Counted from the stretch's first letter, positions 14,960 through 25,801 are shown. The stretch is DNA of 64,000 nucleotides from Schnuerera sp. xch1 (GCF_019931165.1 NZ_JAIOUP010000010.1:1-64000); one strand, 5' to 3'. Notes: generated by a model from the sequence alone, not told the origin. Numbers and translations are program-made.

Positions 14960-17404
14960 ATGGCTATGTTTGGTAGATTTACTGAAAGAGCTCAAAAAGC
15001 CATATTATTAGCTCAAGAAGAAGCAAAGAGATTAAGACATGACTATGTAGGTACAGAACATATATTATTAGGATTAATTGCAGAATCTGAAGGGGTTGCA
15101 GCTACGGCCCTAAAGAAAGTAGGTATTGATCTAGAAAAAACAAGAGAAGAAGTTATAAGGACGGTAGGAGGAGGAAGCTTTGATGCTGATATTATGGGAT
15201 TTACTCCTAGAACAAAAAGAATATTTGAGTTGAGTTTTGTGCAAGCCAGGAAATTAGGCCATAATTATATTGGTACTGAACATATACTGTTAGGATTATT
15301 GGATGAAAATGAAGGAGTTGCTATTGTAATTTTAAAGAAATTAGGGGTGGATATAGCAAAATTAAAAGATAGCCTGCTAAAAATGTTAGCGGAAAGTCAA
15401 TCTAAACAATCTCCTTTTCAACAACGAGGTGAAGGTTCAACTCCAAATCTAGATAAATATGGAAGGGACTTAACTAAGCTTGCAAATGATGGTAAGATAG
15501 ACCCGGTTATAGGGAGATCGAAAGAGATAGAAAGAGTAATCCAGGTATTGAGTAGAAGAACAAAAAATAATCCTGTGCTTATTGGAGAACCTGGAGTAGG
15601 TAAAACTGCTATTGCTGAAGGACTGGCTCAAAAAATTGTAGAAGGGAAAGTACCTGAGATTATAAAGGATAAGCAAGTAATGACTTTAGACTTACCTGGT
15701 ATGCTTGCAGGTTCTAAGTATAGAGGAGAATTCGAAGAAAGATTGAAGTCAACAATGAATGAAATAAAAGAAAATGGAGATATCATACTATTTATTGATG
15801 AGCTTCATACCATAGTTGGAGCAGGTGCAGCAGAAGGTGCTATAGATGCTTCAAATATATTAAAGCCAGTTTTAGCTAGAGGAGAACTTCAAGTAATAGG
15901 TGCGACTACTATTGATGAATACAGAAAGTATATAGAAAAGGATTCTGCATTGGAGAGAAGATTCCAGCCTATAATAGTAGAAGAGCCTACTGTGAAGGAT
16001 ACGATTCAAATACTTGAAGGATTGAGAGATAAATATGAAGCTCACCATGGCGTTAAGATATCTGATGAAGCCATTAAAGCTGCCGCAGAATTATCTAATA
16101 GGTATATTACAGACAGATTTTTACCTGATAAAGCTATAGATTTGATAGATGAGGCAGCATCTATGATGAGAATAAACTCATTTGTTGCTCCAGATGGTTT
16201 AAAGGATTTAGAGGAAAAGCTAGAAGAATTGTCACAAGAAAAAGAAGGAGCTATAAGTACTCAAAACTATGAAAAGGCAGCACAAATTAGAGATGAAGAG
16301 AAGCGAATTAAAGAACAATTAGAAAATGAGAAGAATAAATGGCAACAAGAGAAACAAAGTTCCAATATGATACTAGGATATGATGAAATAGCTAAAATTG
16401 TATCTGATTGGACTGGAGTGCCAGTAAATAAGATGACTACAGAAGAAAGTCAAAGGTTATTAAATCTTGAAGAAGAACTTCATAAAAGGGTGGTAGGACA
16501 AGAACAAGCAGTAAAAGCAGTATCTAATGCAATTAGAAGAGCAAGAGTAGGATTAAAGGATCCAAAAAAACCTGTTGGAACATTTATATTTGTAGGACCA
16601 ACAGGAGTAGGAAAAACCTATTTAGCTAAATCTTTGGCAGAAACGATGTTTGGTGATGAGGATTTAATGATAAGAATTGATATGAGTGAATATATGGAAA
16701 AACACTCTGTATCGCGACTTATTGGTTCCCCTCCAGGATATGTAGGTTTTGATGAAGGTGGCCAATTAACTGAAGCAGTTAGAAGAAAACCTTATTCTGT
16801 CGTACTTTTTGATGAAATAGAAAAGGCTCATCCAGATGTATTCAATATATTGTTGCAGATTTTAGATGATGGCAGGTTAACAGATTCAAAAGGACGTACC
16901 GTTAATTTTAAAAATACAATAATAATAATGTCGTCTAATGTAGGAGCTACAACTATTAGGAAACAAAATGTATTAGGATTTACTGCAGTAGGAGAAGAAC
17001 AAAAAGAGGAATATGAAAGAATGAAAGAAACCATAATGGATGAATTAAAAAGAACATTCAGACCTGAGTTCTTAAATAGAGTAGATGAAGTGATAGTATT
17101 CCACTCATTAGTAGAAGAAGATGTGAAATCCATTGTAAATATAATGGTAGGAGATTTAGAAAACAGGATGAATAAATTAGACATTAACATAAAGGTTACC
17201 GAGGATACTATAGATTATATAAGCAAAGAAGGTTTTGATCCTGTATATGGGGCAAGGCCTCTTGAAAGAACTATAACAAAGATGATAGAAGATCAGTTAG
17301 CAGAAGAAATGCTAAAAGGTAATGTTTCGAAGAATGACAATATTATAATAGATTATAAAGACAATAAATTAGTATTTGAAAAAGATAATATAGCTAAGTT
17401 ATAG
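14960..17404 (+). CDS. clpC: ATP-dependent Clp protease ATP-binding subunit ClpC
   Basis: Hexameric AAA+ unfoldase that feeds substrates to ClpP. In order: double Clp N-domain (about 1-140), first ATPase with Walker A GEPGVGKT at 209-216, the UVR middle domain near 420-455, second ATPase with Walker A GPTGVGKT at 546-553, and the D2-small domain. The 814 residues match the family. GAGGAGGG precedes ATG 14960. Last gene of the CtsR operon, followed by a terminator. Adaptor partners such as MecA, and ClpP itself, are outside the window. Confidence 0.96.
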   Translation: MAMFGRFTERAQKAILLAQEEAKRLRHDYVGTEHILLGLIAESEGVAATALKKVGIDLEKTREEVIRTVGGGSFDADIMGFTPRTKRIFELSFVQARKLGHNYIGTEHILLGLLDENEGVAIVILKKLGVDIAKLKDSLLKMLAESQSKQSPFQQRGEGSTPNLDKYGRDLTKLANDGKIDPVIGRSKEIERVIQVLSRRTKNNPVLIGEPGVGKTAIAEGLAQKIVEGKVPEIIKDKQVMTLDLPGMLAGSKYRGEFEERLKSTMNEIKENGDIILFIDELHTIVGAGAAEGAIDASNILKPVLARGELQVIGATTIDEYRKYIEKDSALERRFQPIIVEEPTVKDTIQILEGLRDKYEAHHGVKISDEAIKAAAELSNRYITDRFLPDKAIDLIDEAASMMRINSFVAPDGLKDLEEKLEELSQEKEGAISTQNYEKAAQIRDEEKRIKEQLENEKNKWQQEKQSSNMILGYDEIAKIVSDWTGVPVNKMTTEESQRLLNLEEELHKRVVGQEQAVKAVSNAIRRARVGLKDPKKPVGTFIFVGPTGVGKTYLAKSLAETMFGDEDLMIRIDMSEYMEKHSVSRLIGSPPGYVGFDEGGQLTEAVRRKPYSVVLFDEIEKAHPDVFNILLQILDDGRLTDSKGRTVNFKNTIIIMSSNVGATTIRKQNVLGFTAVGEEQKEEYERMKETIMDELKRTFRPEFLNRVDEVIVFHSLVEEDVKSIVNIMVGDLENRMNKLDINIKVTEDTIDYISKEGFDPVYGARPLERTITKMIEDQLAEEMLKGNVSKNDNIIIDYKDNKLVFEKDNIAKL

Positions 17405-17439
17405 TTTTATGCTAATATTATGTGAGAGTAAAGTAATGG

Positions 17440-17475
17440 ACCAAGGTTATAATGTAATTATGACCTTGGTTTTAT
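17440..17475 (+). terminator. Terminator after clpC
   Basis: ACCAAGGT (17440-17447) and ACCTTGGT (17463-17470) with a 15-base loop, followed by TTTTAT. Confidence 0.75.
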
Positions 17476-17520
17476 ATTTATGATATAATAAAGTAAAAGT
17501 GTAATGTCAAAGGAGGAAAA

Positions 17521-18909
17521 ATGAAGAAAAAGACTATATATAGGTGTACCGAATGTGGCCATGAAACCATTAAGTGGTCAGGATTCTGTTCACAATGTGG
17601 TGCGTGGAATACTATACAAGAAGTAGTGGTAGATGCTAAAAAGGGGAAGAATGCCTTTAATAATGGTCAAACTCAAAGCACTAGAAACATATCACCGGTA
17701 AAACTATCTGATATCGATTTGAATATTAATCAAAGAATAATAACTGGAATTGAAGAGTTCAACAGGGTGCTAGGTGGTGGTATCGTAAGAGATTCTGTAA
17801 CAATTTTGACAGCTCGACCAGGAGCGGGAAAGTCCACTTTGCTGTTGGAGATATCATATGATATTGCAAAGAAAGGATATAAGGTATTATATGCTTCTGG
17901 TGAAGAAAGTGAAACTCAAATAAGAGATAGATCTAATAGGATATTTAATGAAATGCCAGAGAATATTTGGATACTATCTGATACTGATATGGATAATGTG
18001 TTGAAATCTGTGAAAAAAATCGACCCGGATTTAGTTATCGTGGACAGTATACAAACCTTTGTGTTAAGCGAATTTAGTTCGAGAGCTGGCTCACCTGTTC
18101 AAACTGTTGAATGTGCTAATTCTTTAGTGGATTTAGCAAAAGATAAAAATAGTCCAAAGGCTATTATAATGGTAGGACATATGACCAAGGCTAATGAGAT
18201 GGCTGGGCTTAGAACATTAGAACATTTAGTTGATACAGTTATTTATCTTGAAGGAGAAAGTGATGAGCAATTAAGAACACTAATGTCAACAAAGAATAGG
18301 TTTGGAAGAACAGGAGAAATCGGGCTATTTTCTATGGAAGATGCAGGCATGGTACCTATAGATAATCCCTCAGAATTTTTTATTACAAAAAGAGAAGAAG
18401 GAGATATAGTACCAGGAAGTGCATTATCGGTTATAAAGGAAGGCTCAAGACAAATTATAGTTGAGATAGAAAGTTTAGTATCTCAATCCTTCACTCCTTA
18501 TCCTGCTAGAATAGGGGAATGTCTGAGAAAGGATCAACTGAGTACTTTAATATCTATATTAGAACAAAGAGGTAATATCAGTCTATATGATAAAAATGTG
18601 GTAATTAAAACTACAGGAGGTTTGAGACTAAGTGAACAGTCTGTAAATTTGGCAATTATAATGAGTATAGTTTCATCTGTGGAAAAGAGAGGGATACCCA
18701 ATGATATAGTATTTATTGCAGATGTTGGGCTTACTGGAGAACTAAAAAAAGTTCCTTCTATAGAATCAAGGGTTAAGGAATTAGATAGAATGGGATTTAG
18801 AAGAGTATATATACCAGAAAATGTGTTAACACATAATATAAAATTTAAAAATATTGATGTAGTATCATTAAAGACTTTGAAAGAAGTAATTGATCATATT
18901 TTTAACTAG
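17521..18909 (+). CDS. radA: DNA repair protein RadA (Sms)
   Basis: RecA-like helicase that processes recombination intermediates. The 462 residues show a four-cysteine zinc finger (C9, C12, C23, C26), Walker A ARPGAGKST at 98-106, the RadA signature KNRFG at about 258-262, and a Lon-like C-terminal domain. AAAGGAGGAAAA precedes ATG 17521. It lies between clpC and disA, as in many Firmicutes; RadA modulates DisA activity in Bacillus. Confidence 0.95.
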   Translation: MKKKTIYRCTECGHETIKWSGFCSQCGAWNTIQEVVVDAKKGKNAFNNGQTQSTRNISPVKLSDIDLNINQRIITGIEEFNRVLGGGIVRDSVTILTARPGAGKSTLLLEISYDIAKKGYKVLYASGEESETQIRDRSNRIFNEMPENIWILSDTDMDNVLKSVKKIDPDLVIVDSIQTFVLSEFSSRAGSPVQTVECANSLVDLAKDKNSPKAIIMVGHMTKANEMAGLRTLEHLVDTVIYLEGESDEQLRTLMSTKNRFGRTGEIGLFSMEDAGMVPIDNPSEFFITKREEGDIVPGSALSVIKEGSRQIIVEIESLVSQSFTPYPARIGECLRKDQLSTLISILEQRGNISLYDKNVVIKTTGGLRLSEQSVNLAIIMSIVSSVEKRGIPNDIVFIADVGLTGELKKVPSIESRVKELDRMGFRRVYIPENVLTHNIKFKNIDVVSLKTLKEVIDHIFN

Positions 18910-18993
18910 GCAGAAATATATAGCTTATAAATAGAATTTAAATTTCATCTATTCCATATAATATCTACAGGAAAAGGGTTTGGAGGATATTAT

Positions 18994-20028
18994 ATGGATT
19001 TATATAAAACTTTAAAGTTAGTAGCCCCAGGAACTCCATTAAGGGAAGGTTTGGATAATATACTCAATGCAAATATTGGCGCATTGATAGTGGTTGGGAA
19101 CACTAAGGAAGTTTTGGATATTGTTTATGATGGGTTTTATATCAATAGTGAGTATACTCCTGCTTATCTATATGAGTTAGCTAAAATGGATGGGGCAATT
19201 ATTTTGGACAGTGATTGCAAAAGGTTATTGTATGCAAATACACAACTGTATCCTTGTCAATATATTATTTCCAAAGAGACTGGTACTCGGCATAAGACTG
19301 CAGAAAAAGTGGCAAAGCAAACAGGAGTCTTGGTAATTGCTGTATCTGAAAGAAGACGTGTTATAACTTTATATAAATCTAATTATAAATATGTTTTAAA
19401 AGATATTAACGAAATCTTAAACAAAGCAAATCAAGCTGTTAAAACTTTAGAAAAGTATAGAGAAGTATTAGATAAAGCAATGGTTGATTTAACGTTTTTA
19501 GAATTCAAAGATTCCGTAACACTCTATGACTTATGTGGTGTGGTACAGAAGGTGGAAAGAGTTTGGAGAATCAGCAATGAAATCAATATGTATATATCTG
19601 AGTTAGGGACAGAAGGAAGACTGCTAGATATGCAAGCTGTAGAGTTGATGGATGGTATTGAGTCTGATAGAATTAATCTTATAAGGGATTACATCAATAA
19701 TGAATGTAAAGATTATACAACTGTGCTTGATGGAATTGAAAAGCTCGATTCTGAGCAATTATTAAAGCTGGATCTAATTGCAAATTTATTAGGATATGAT
19801 AGAGGTAGAGAAACATTGGATTGTAAAGTACAGCCAAAAGGGTATAGAGTATTAAACAAGATTCCTAGAATCCCCCCTAAGGTATTAGAAAATATAATTT
19901 TTACATTTGGATGCTTAAAAAAAATCATAGAGGCTTCACGCCAACAATTAGAAATAGTTGAAGGAGTAGGAAAAGTAAGAGCTATTAATATAATTGAAGG
20001 GTTGAAAAGCATCAGAAATAATTTTTAA
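18994..20028 (+). CDS. disA: DNA integrity scanning protein DisA, diadenylate cyclase
   Basis: Octameric enzyme that makes c-di-AMP from two ATP while scanning DNA for branched intermediates. The 344 residues hold an N-terminal DAC domain with DGA at 66-68 and GTRHKTAEK at 97-105, a linking helix bundle, and a C-terminal helix-hairpin-helix ending EGVGKVRAINI. The usual RHR motif reads RHK (99-101), a conservative change whose effect cannot be judged here. It follows radA by 84 bases and ends at a bidirectional terminator facing a minus-strand gene. Confidence 0.95.
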   Translation: MDLYKTLKLVAPGTPLREGLDNILNANIGALIVVGNTKEVLDIVYDGFYINSEYTPAYLYELAKMDGAIILDSDCKRLLYANTQLYPCQYIISKETGTRHKTAEKVAKQTGVLVIAVSERRRVITLYKSNYKYVLKDINEILNKANQAVKTLEKYREVLDKAMVDLTFLEFKDSVTLYDLCGVVQKVERVWRISNEINMYISELGTEGRLLDMQAVELMDGIESDRINLIRDYINNECKDYTTVLDGIEKLDSEQLLKLDLIANLLGYDRGRETLDCKVQPKGYRVLNKIPRIPPKVLENIIFTFGCLKKIIEASRQQLEIVEGVGKVRAINIIEGLKSIRNNF

Positions 20029-20042
20029 AAAAACAATAAAGT

Positions 20043-20068
20043 GGCTAAGGCAATTTATTGCCTTAGCC
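20043..20068. terminator. Bidirectional terminator between convergent genes
   Basis: GGCTAAGGCAA and TTGCCTTAGCC flank a TTTA loop. T-rich sequence on the + side and AAAG (CTTT on the minus strand) on the other suit both disA and the convergent 140-residue gene. Confidence 0.8.
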
Positions 20069-20076
20069 TTTAAGTT

Positions 20077-20499
20077 TTATTTGAGATTAAAAATACCTAA
20101 TGTTTTCATATTGTCGTACTCTCTTGCCATAGCATCTGATATATTTATGTCTAAAACATTGCAGAGGGCAGATAAATAAAAAAGGTAAGCTCCAACTTCT
20201 TCATTAAGTATTTCTTGACAATTAGGACATAAGTGTCCTTCTAAATGATCTTTCATACTGTTTTTTATTTCTTCTAATGAATCTTTGTTGTAATCTTGTT
20301 GCGTAGCTTTGATTTCAATACATCCACATGTAGTAACAGATTTGATTACTGCTCTATTTATTCTAGCAGTATATTCATCTAGCTTTGTTATTATATCCAA
20401 AATGCTCTTGTGTCTTATAAGTACATCATCTACTTTTTCTTGAAAATCATCGCAACTAATATCTTTTTGGATATTTACGATATTTGAATTTGTGTCCAT
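20077..20499 (-). CDS. Conserved clostridial hypothetical protein
   Basis: A 140-residue soluble protein, the only convincing minus-strand gene in the window. It has a helical N-terminal part (LIRHKSILDIITKL near 27-40), a CGC motif at 58-60, CPNC at 91-94 and a helical end EVGAYLFYLSALCNVL that faintly resembles MazG-type pyrophosphohydrolase helices. I believe relatives recur near disA and carD in Clostridia, sometimes with a DUF1573 label, but am not certain. Cysteine spacing suggests metal or redox chemistry; no function is assigned. GGGGTGG lies just upstream of the start, and a good promoter is at 20540-20569. Confidence 0.75.
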   Translation of the reverse strand: MDTNSNIVNIQKDISCDDFQEKVDDVLIRHKSILDIITKLDEYTARINRAVIKSVTTCGCIEIKATQQDYNKDSLEEIKNSMKDHLEGHLCPNCQEILNEEVGAYLFYLSALCNVLDINISDAMAREYDNMKTLGIFNLK

Positions 20500-20539
20500 A
20501 TAGTTCCACCCCTGTCAAATGATTATTAGTTATGATTTT

Positions 20540-20569
20540 ATTATACTGATTAAGACAAGTTGTTGTCAA
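20540..20569 (-). promoter_or_regulatory. Promoter of the minus-strand gene
   Basis: On the minus strand TTGACA (20569-20564) and TATAAT (20545-20540) are 18 bases apart. CATTTGACA occurs here and again near 20513-20521 in the 5' untranslated part. Confidence 0.7.
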
Positions 20570-20614
20570 ATGTTTCTGACAATATATTTTAAAAATAAAA
20601 AAAGAAATAAACAG

Positions 20615-20644
20615 TTGACAATTGAAATATTAATGTGGTAAAAT
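20615..20644 (+). promoter_or_regulatory. Promoter of the carD transcript
   Basis: TTGACA (20615-20620) and TAAAAT (20639-20644), 18 bases apart, diverging from the minus-strand promoter 45 bases away. Confidence 0.65.
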
Positions 20645-20721
20645 ATAATCTTTACAATCATTGACTAGTATAGTATAATATAACATGAGAACATATGGAT
20701 AATGAGATAGGAGGTTATATT

Positions 20722-21204
20722 ATGTTTAATATTGGAGATAAAATAGTTTATCCTATGCATGGCGCAGGAGTAATTGAAGGGATAGAAGAAAGAGAAATTT
20801 TAGGCGAAAAAAGGAAATATTATATAATGAGAATGCCTATAGGCGACATGAGAGTAATGATACCTGTAGACAATATAGAGGAAATTGGGATAAGAGAGAT
20901 AATTGGCAATGAGGAATTTGAAAAAGTATTGACTATCTTAAAAGGGGATAAAACTAAAATGCCTCAAAATTGGAATAGACGTTATAGAATAAATATGGAA
21001 AAAATTAAATCTGGAGATATATTTGAGATCGCAGCTGTTGTTAGAAATTTGATGCTTAGAGATGCTGAAAAAACTCTTTCTACAGGAGAAAGAAAAATGC
21101 TTAACAATGCTAAACAAATGCTTGTAAGTGAGATTGTGTTAGCGGTGGATTCAAACCAAGAAGAAACAGAAAAATTAATTGATAGAACAGTTAATTGTAT
21201 ATAA
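20722..21204 (+). CDS. CarD-family transcriptional regulator
   Basis: A 160-residue protein with the CarD/CdnL/TRCF N-terminal RNA-polymerase-interacting domain (about 1-60: IGDKIVYPMHGAGVIEGI) and a helical C-terminal DNA-binding half. Family members bind the RNA polymerase beta subunit and stabilise open complexes. ATG 20722 is chosen because AGGAGG lies nine bases upstream; the frame reaches ATG 20695 without a binding site. It is followed by yacL after 80 bases, probably in one transcript. Confidence 0.9.
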   Translation: MFNIGDKIVYPMHGAGVIEGIEEREILGEKRKYYIMRMPIGDMRVMIPVDNIEEIGIREIIGNEEFEKVLTILKGDKTKMPQNWNRRYRINMEKIKSGDIFEIAAVVRNLMLRDAEKTLSTGERKMLNNAKQMLVSEIVLAVDSNQEETEKLIDRTVNCI

Positions 21205-21284
21205 AAGAAATAAAAAATAGTACTAGATTTTTGTTATATAATTTGTTTAAATGGTAATAAATATACTATAGGAGGTGAGGACTA

Positions 21285-22382
21285 ATGGCTGATAAAATTA
21301 TTCGAGGCATTATTACCTTGATAGGGTTATTAATCGGCTATGGTATGCTAGCAGGACTTATTGCATTAGACATAATAAATCTATCAAATAGAGGTTGGTT
21401 AAATTTAATATTTTATTTAGGCGTTAGCTTGATTTTTGGAATTATATTTTTCTTATTATCTCCAAAGATTAAAAAAGGCGGAAAGAGATTAGTTCAATTA
21501 GTTGAATCTGAACTTCAACAGGTTTCAGTTATTGAAATTGCTTTAGGATCTATTGGATTAATAATTGGATTGATAATTGCTTATTTACTGAGTCAACCCT
21601 TTTATAAACTTGAAATTCCGTATTTGGGCGTAGTAATATCTATAATCTTGTATGGAATATTTGGGTATTTAGGTGTTAAGATCCCAAATAGGAAAAAAGG
21701 CGATATTGTAAATACAATGGGTAATATTAGAAAGAGTTCTGATAAAATGAAAGTAGACACAGAAAGTAAGTCTTGCCCTAAGATACTTGATACAAGTGTA
21801 ATTATAGATGGAAGGATAGCAGATTTATGCAAAACTGGTTTTATTGAAGGACCTTTAATTATACCCGAATTTGTATTGGAAGAATTACAACATATAGCAG
21901 ATTCTTCAGATTCACTTAAGAGAAATAGAGGCAGGAGAGGACTAGATATATTAAATAAGATACAGAAAGAACTAGATATAGAAGTAATAATTCATGATAA
22001 AAAGTTTGATGATATTAAAGAAGTAGACTCTAAATTATTAAAGTTGACTCAATTATTAAATGGCAAAATTATAACAAATGATTATAATTTAAATAAAGTA
22101 GCTGAAGTTCAAAATATTAGTGTTTTAAATATCAATGAATTAGCTAACGCGATCAAACCAGTAGTATTACCAGGAGAACAAATGATAGTTCAGGTTATTA
22201 AGGATGGTAAAGAGTCTGGGCAAGGATTAGCTTACCTGGATGATGGGACCATGATAGTAGTAGAAAGTGGTAAAAAACATATTGGAGAGACTATAGATGT
22301 ATTAGTAACAAGCGTATTGCAGACTTCAGCAGGAAGAATGATATTTGCTAAGCCTAAAACATTGGTTGATAAAGCGATATAA
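21285..22382 (+). CDS. YacL-type membrane PIN/TRAM-domain protein
   Basis: A 365-residue protein with four N-terminal membrane helices (about 5-30, 37-57, 80-100, 107-128), a PIN nuclease-like domain starting ILDTSVIIDGRIAD near 167-180, and a C-terminal TRAM domain (about 295-355). The PIN domain keeps acidic residues expected of a metal-dependent RNase, but activity of this membrane-anchored family is not established. GGAGGTGAGG precedes ATG 21285. Its position beside carD and ispD is typical of Firmicutes. A terminator overlaps the stop codon. Confidence 0.9.
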   Translation: MADKIIRGIITLIGLLIGYGMLAGLIALDIINLSNRGWLNLIFYLGVSLIFGIIFFLLSPKIKKGGKRLVQLVESELQQVSVIEIALGSIGLIIGLIIAYLLSQPFYKLEIPYLGVVISIILYGIFGYLGVKIPNRKKGDIVNTMGNIRKSSDKMKVDTESKSCPKILDTSVIIDGRIADLCKTGFIEGPLIIPEFVLEELQHIADSSDSLKRNRGRRGLDILNKIQKELDIEVIIHDKKFDDIKEVDSKLLKLTQLLNGKIITNDYNLNKVAEVQNISVLNINELANAIKPVVLPGEQMIVQVIKDGKESGQGLAYLDDGTMIVVESGKKHIGETIDVLVTSVLQTSAGRMIFAKPKTLVDKAI

Positions 22383-22412
22383 AGGCCAGAACTTGGCCTT
22401 TATATTTTTACA
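22381..22412 (+). terminator. Terminator after yacL
   Basis: AAAGGCCA (22381-22388) and TGGCCTTT (22394-22401), loop GAACT, followed by TATATTTTTA. Confidence 0.8.
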
Positions 22413-22486
22413 TTTTTGGACAATATAACTAGTAAAATGTTTAATGTTTTAGCCATATATGCTATAATATTTGAGAGGTGAAATAA

Positions 22487-23227
22487 ATGTATAAAAACCA
22501 ATATATCTCAGTTATAATTGCAGCAGCTGGAATGAGTAATAGAATGGGAAGTAAAATAAATAAACAATTCATATATCTAAATGATAAGCCTATACTTGCT
22601 CATACTGTTGAGAAATTTGAAAAGTGTAAATATGTAGATGAAATAATTATAGTAGCAAAAGAGGATGAAATAAATTATTGTAAGAAAGAAATAATTAAAA
22701 GATATAAATTTAGAAAAGTATCAAAGATTGTTCGAGGTGGCAGAGAAAGACAAGAATCTGTTTACAATGGAATACTAGCACTAGATAGAAAAACTAATAT
22801 AGTATTATCTCATGATGGTGCAAGACCTTTTGTAAAGGTTAAAAATATTATAGATAGTATAAAAGGAGCAATAAAGTATGGAGCTTGCGTCATAGGAACT
22901 CCTGTTAAAGATACAATAAAAATAGTTGCTAATAATAAGGATATTGACAATACTCCAAAAAGGGATCTTTTATGGGCAGCACAAACTCCGCAATGTTTTA
23001 AAAAAGAAATAATTATGGAAGGCTATAGAAAAGCTATAGAAGATAAATTTGTAGGTACTGATGATAGTATGTTAGTTGAAAGATTAGGAATAAATGTAAA
23101 AGTTATAATGGGAAATTATGAAAACATAAAGATAACTACCCCAGAGGATTTAATAATAGCGGAATCCATATTAAAGGATAGAGATACAATTTACAGAAAT
23201 AAAAGGTTTGCTTTTCAAACTAGGTAG
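22487..23227 (+). CDS. ispD: 2-C-methyl-D-erythritol 4-phosphate cytidylyltransferase
   Basis: Third step of the MEP isoprenoid pathway: MEP plus CTP to CDP-ME. The 246 residues have the nucleotidyltransferase motif [11 protein letters not shown] at 12-22, [12 protein letters not shown] near 84-95, and SHDGARPFV near 104-112. GAGAGGTG precedes ATG 22487. It is followed 11 bases later by ispF, an order common in Firmicutes. Confidence 0.94.
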   Translation: MYKNQYISVIIAAAGMSNRMGSKINKQFIYLNDKPILAHTVEKFEKCKYVDEIIIVAKEDEINYCKKEIIKRYKFRKVSKIVRGGRERQESVYNGILALDRKTNIVLSHDGARPFVKVKNIIDSIKGAIKYGACVIGTPVKDTIKIVANNKDIDNTPKRDLLWAAQTPQCFKKEIIMEGYRKAIEDKFVGTDDSMLVERLGINVKVIMGNYENIKITTPEDLIIAESILKDRDTIYRNKRFAFQTR

Positions 23228-23238
23228 GGTGGAAGAAT

Positions 23239-23715
23239 ATGAAAATAGGAATAGGTTATGATGTTCATCAATTGACAGAAGGAAGAAAGCTGATTATTGG
23301 AGGAGTAAATATTCCCTTTGAAGAGGGGTTATTAGGGCATTCAGATGCTGATGTTTTAGTACATGCTATTATGGATAGTATTTTAGGTGCATTAGGGTTA
23401 GGTGATATTGGTAAACACTTTCCAGATACTGATAATCAATATAAAGATATCTCAAGTATGACATTACTACAAAAGGTGTATAACATTATGAATGAATCAA
23501 ATTATAAAATAGGAAATATTGATTCAATAATTGTTGCTCAAAGTCCTAAAATGGCCCCGTATATAGAAAGTATGAGGGAAAATATTTCAACTGTTTTAAA
23601 TACTGATAGGTTAAATATCAATATTAAAGCTACGACTACGGAAAACTTAGGATTTGAAGGTAGAAAAGAAGGAATTGCTGCATATAGTACTTGCTTGGTT
23701 TTTCCTATAAAATAA
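23239..23715 (+). CDS. ispF: 2-C-methyl-D-erythritol 2,4-cyclodiphosphate synthase
   Basis: Trimeric MEP-pathway enzyme that cyclises CDP-ME 2-phosphate to MEcPP with loss of CMP. The 158 residues keep the metal ligands D8, H10 and H42 (GYDVHQL and DADVLVHA) and the C-terminal [15 protein letters not shown] segment. GGGTGGAAG precedes the ATG. It is cotranscribed with ispD; IspE, which acts between them, is not in the window. Confidence 0.95.
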   Translation: MKIGIGYDVHQLTEGRKLIIGGVNIPFEEGLLGHSDADVLVHAIMDSILGALGLGDIGKHFPDTDNQYKDISSMTLLQKVYNIMNESNYKIGNIDSIIVAQSPKMAPYIESMRENISTVLNTDRLNINIKATTTENLGFEGRKEGIAAYSTCLVFPIK

Positions 23716-23727
23716 TAACAAAATTAT

Positions 23728-23756
23728 TTGACAGAATGTGTATCATTTAGTATTAT
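23728..23756 (+). promoter_or_regulatory. Promoter of the proS transcript
   Basis: TTGACA (23728-23733) and TATTAT (23751-23756), 17 bases apart, about 40 bases ahead of the T-box leader. Confidence 0.65.
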
Positions 23757-23794
23757 TAATAATAATTAAATATTATGCTATGATAGGAAATAGT

Positions 23795-24027
23795 AAGTAT
23801 TAATGGTCGCAGAGAGGAAATCATTTGGTGGAAGATTTCTGGCCTTCTTAATACCAACCCGTCCTAGAGTTTTTAAGCTGAATTATGGATAGGCTTCTAT
23901 GCCTCCTTGATAAGCTTAAACGTTAGTTGCGTTAAACTGTTTGAGTGGACTTTTTGCTAAAGTCTATTAGAGTGGTACCACGGAAGCAGAACTTTCGTCT
24001 CTATTATATGGAGGTGAGAGTTTTTTT
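23795..24027 (+). promoter_or_regulatory. T-box leader, probably proline specific
   Basis: The T-box AGTGGTACCACGG is at 23971-23983. The terminator CTTTCGTCTCTA (23992-24003)/TGGAGGTGAGAG (24009-24020) has several G-T pairs and is followed by seven T. The best specifier candidate is CCT at 23863-23865 (in CCCGTCCTAGAG), for proline. The overlapping CCG at 23859 is an alternative. It fits the downstream proS gene. Confidence 0.9.
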
Positions 24028-24076
24028 ATTGTTTAAAAAATAAATTTTTATATCAGAAATTTGAGGAGGGATAAAA

Positions 24077-25801
24077 ATGAGAATGTTCAACATGTATATG
24101 CCAACCTTGAGGGAGGTACCAGCGGAAGCAGAAATTCCAAGCCATCAGTTATTATTGAGGGCAGGAATGATGCGCAAACTTATATCAGGAATATATTCTT
24201 ATCTACCACTTGGATATAGAGTTATACGTAAGATAGAAAATATTGTGAGAGAAGAAATGGATAAGACAGGATCTCAGGAATTGTTAATGTCTGCTATTCA
24301 ACCAAAGGAACTATGGGAAGCTACTGGCAGATGGGAGAATTTTGGACCTGAAATGTTTAAATTAAAGGATAGAAATACAAGAGAGTTTTGTCTCGGACCA
24401 ACTCATGATGAATACTTTGCGAACTTGATTAAAGATGAGATTAAATCGTATAAACAATTGCCTTTAAATCTATATCAAATTCAGACTAAATATATAGATG
24501 AAAAAAGGCCTAGGTTTGGAGTCGTTAAATCCAGAGAATTTATAGTGAAAGATGCCTATAGCTTTGATATAGATGAAAGAGGTATGACAAACTCATATAT
24601 GCAGATGTGGAAAGCTTATGAAAAGATATTTACAAGACTTAAATTAAAATATAGAATAGCAGAAGATAATTTTGATGCTATGGAAGGTAATAATTCTCAT
24701 GAATTTATAGCTATGTCAGATACAGGAGAAGATCTAATTGCATATTGTAATAACTGTGATTATGCAGCAACAGATAAAAAGACCAAGGTAGTATATAACA
24801 TCCAACAACAAAACGTAGAAGAAAAAGAGATGGAAAAAGTTCATACACCAAATGCAAAAACTATTGAAGACTTAGAAGAATTTTTCAAGATGGGGAAAAA
24901 CAATTTTGGTAAAGCTTTAATATATACAGCTGGAGAAGAACCTATTGTAGTAATGATACCAGGAGATAGAGAATTGAACGAAACTAAACTATGCAATTAT
25001 CTAGGAATTCCAGAGCATGAGCTAGAAATGGCGGATGAATATACAGTTGAAACAATAACAAACGCTAAAAAAGGATTTGCAGGACCTATAGGATTAAAAG
25101 AAGATGTAAGACTTCTTATAGATTCAAGAATCACTAAAATGAAAAATTTAATTGTAGGAGGAAATCAAACGGATTATCATATAAAAAATGCAAACTATGA
25201 TAGAGATTTTGATGGTGAAGTAGTGGAAGATTTATTAATGATAAAAGAAGGAGATATATGTCCAAAATGTGGAGAACATTTGATGATTGATAGAGGGATA
25301 GAAGTAGGAAGTATGCTTCAACTTGGGATAAAGTATAGCTCATCTTTAAATGCTACTTTTCTAGATGAAAATGGTAAAGAAAAACCATTTTTGATGGGAT
25401 CTTATAATGTAGGAATATCTAGATCTATGGCGGCCATAGTTGAGCAATATCATGATGATAATGGCATTATTTGGCCTTTAGTTGTTGCACCTTATCAAGT
25501 TATAATAACAATTATAAATACTAAGAAAGAAGAGCAAAAGGAATTAGGTGAAAAGATATATAAAAAATTAGTAAATGAAGGACTAGAAGTACTTTTAGAT
25601 GACAGAAAGGAAAGAGCAGGAGTTAAATTTAATGATAGGGATTTAATAGGAATTCCCATCAGGATCACAGTCGGAAAGAAGGCAAATGAAAATATAGTTG
25701 AATATTCACTAAGAAAAGAAAGTGACAAAGTTGAAATTTCAACAGATGAAATAATGGACAGGATAAGAGAAGAGTTTAAAAAAGAAGATTTTAAACTTTA
25801 A
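24077..25801 (+). CDS. proS: Prolyl-tRNA synthetase (bacterial type)
   Basis: Class II synthetase that charges tRNA-Pro. The 574 residues fit the bacterial form with a YbaK-like editing insertion between motifs 2 and 3 (roughly 225-390). Motif regions include GPTHDE near 113-118 and [20 protein letters not shown]-type motif 2 near 140-160. The C-terminal anticodon-binding domain starts near 475. GGAGGG precedes ATG 24077. Expression should respond to uncharged tRNA-Pro through the T-box. A 45-base palindromic terminator overlaps the stop codon. Confidence 0.96.
   Translation: MRMFNMYMPTLREVPAEAEIPSHQLLLRAGMMRKLISGIYSYLPLGYRVIRKIENIVREEMDKTGSQELLMSAIQPKELWEATGRWENFGPEMFKLKDRNTREFCLGPTHDEYFANLIKDEIKSYKQLPLNLYQIQTKYIDEKRPRFGVVKSREFIVKDAYSFDIDERGMTNSYMQMWKAYEKIFTRLKLKYRIAEDNFDAMEGNNSHEFIAMSDTGEDLIAYCNNCDYAATDKKTKVVYNIQQQNVEEKEMEKVHTPNAKTIEDLEEFFKMGKNNFGKALIYTAGEEPIVVMIPGDRELNETKLCNYLGIPEHELEMADEYTVETITNAKKGFAGPIGLKEDVRLLIDSRITKMKNLIVGGNQTDYHIKNANYDRDFDGEVVEDLLMIKEGDICPKCGEHLMIDRGIEVGSMLQLGIKYSSSLNATFLDENGKEKPFLMGSYNVGISRSMAAIVEQYHDDNGIIWPLVVAPYQVIITIINTKKEEQKELGEKIYKKLVNEGLEVLLDDRKERAGVKFNDRDLIGIPIRITVGKKANENIVEYSLRKESDKVEISTDEIMDRIREEFKKEDFKL

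Noticed and set aside
20513-20569. Repeated TGTCAAATG as copies of the structured element or an iteron array
   Set aside because: There are only two short copies, one being the -35 region itself; they are unrelated to the structured element.
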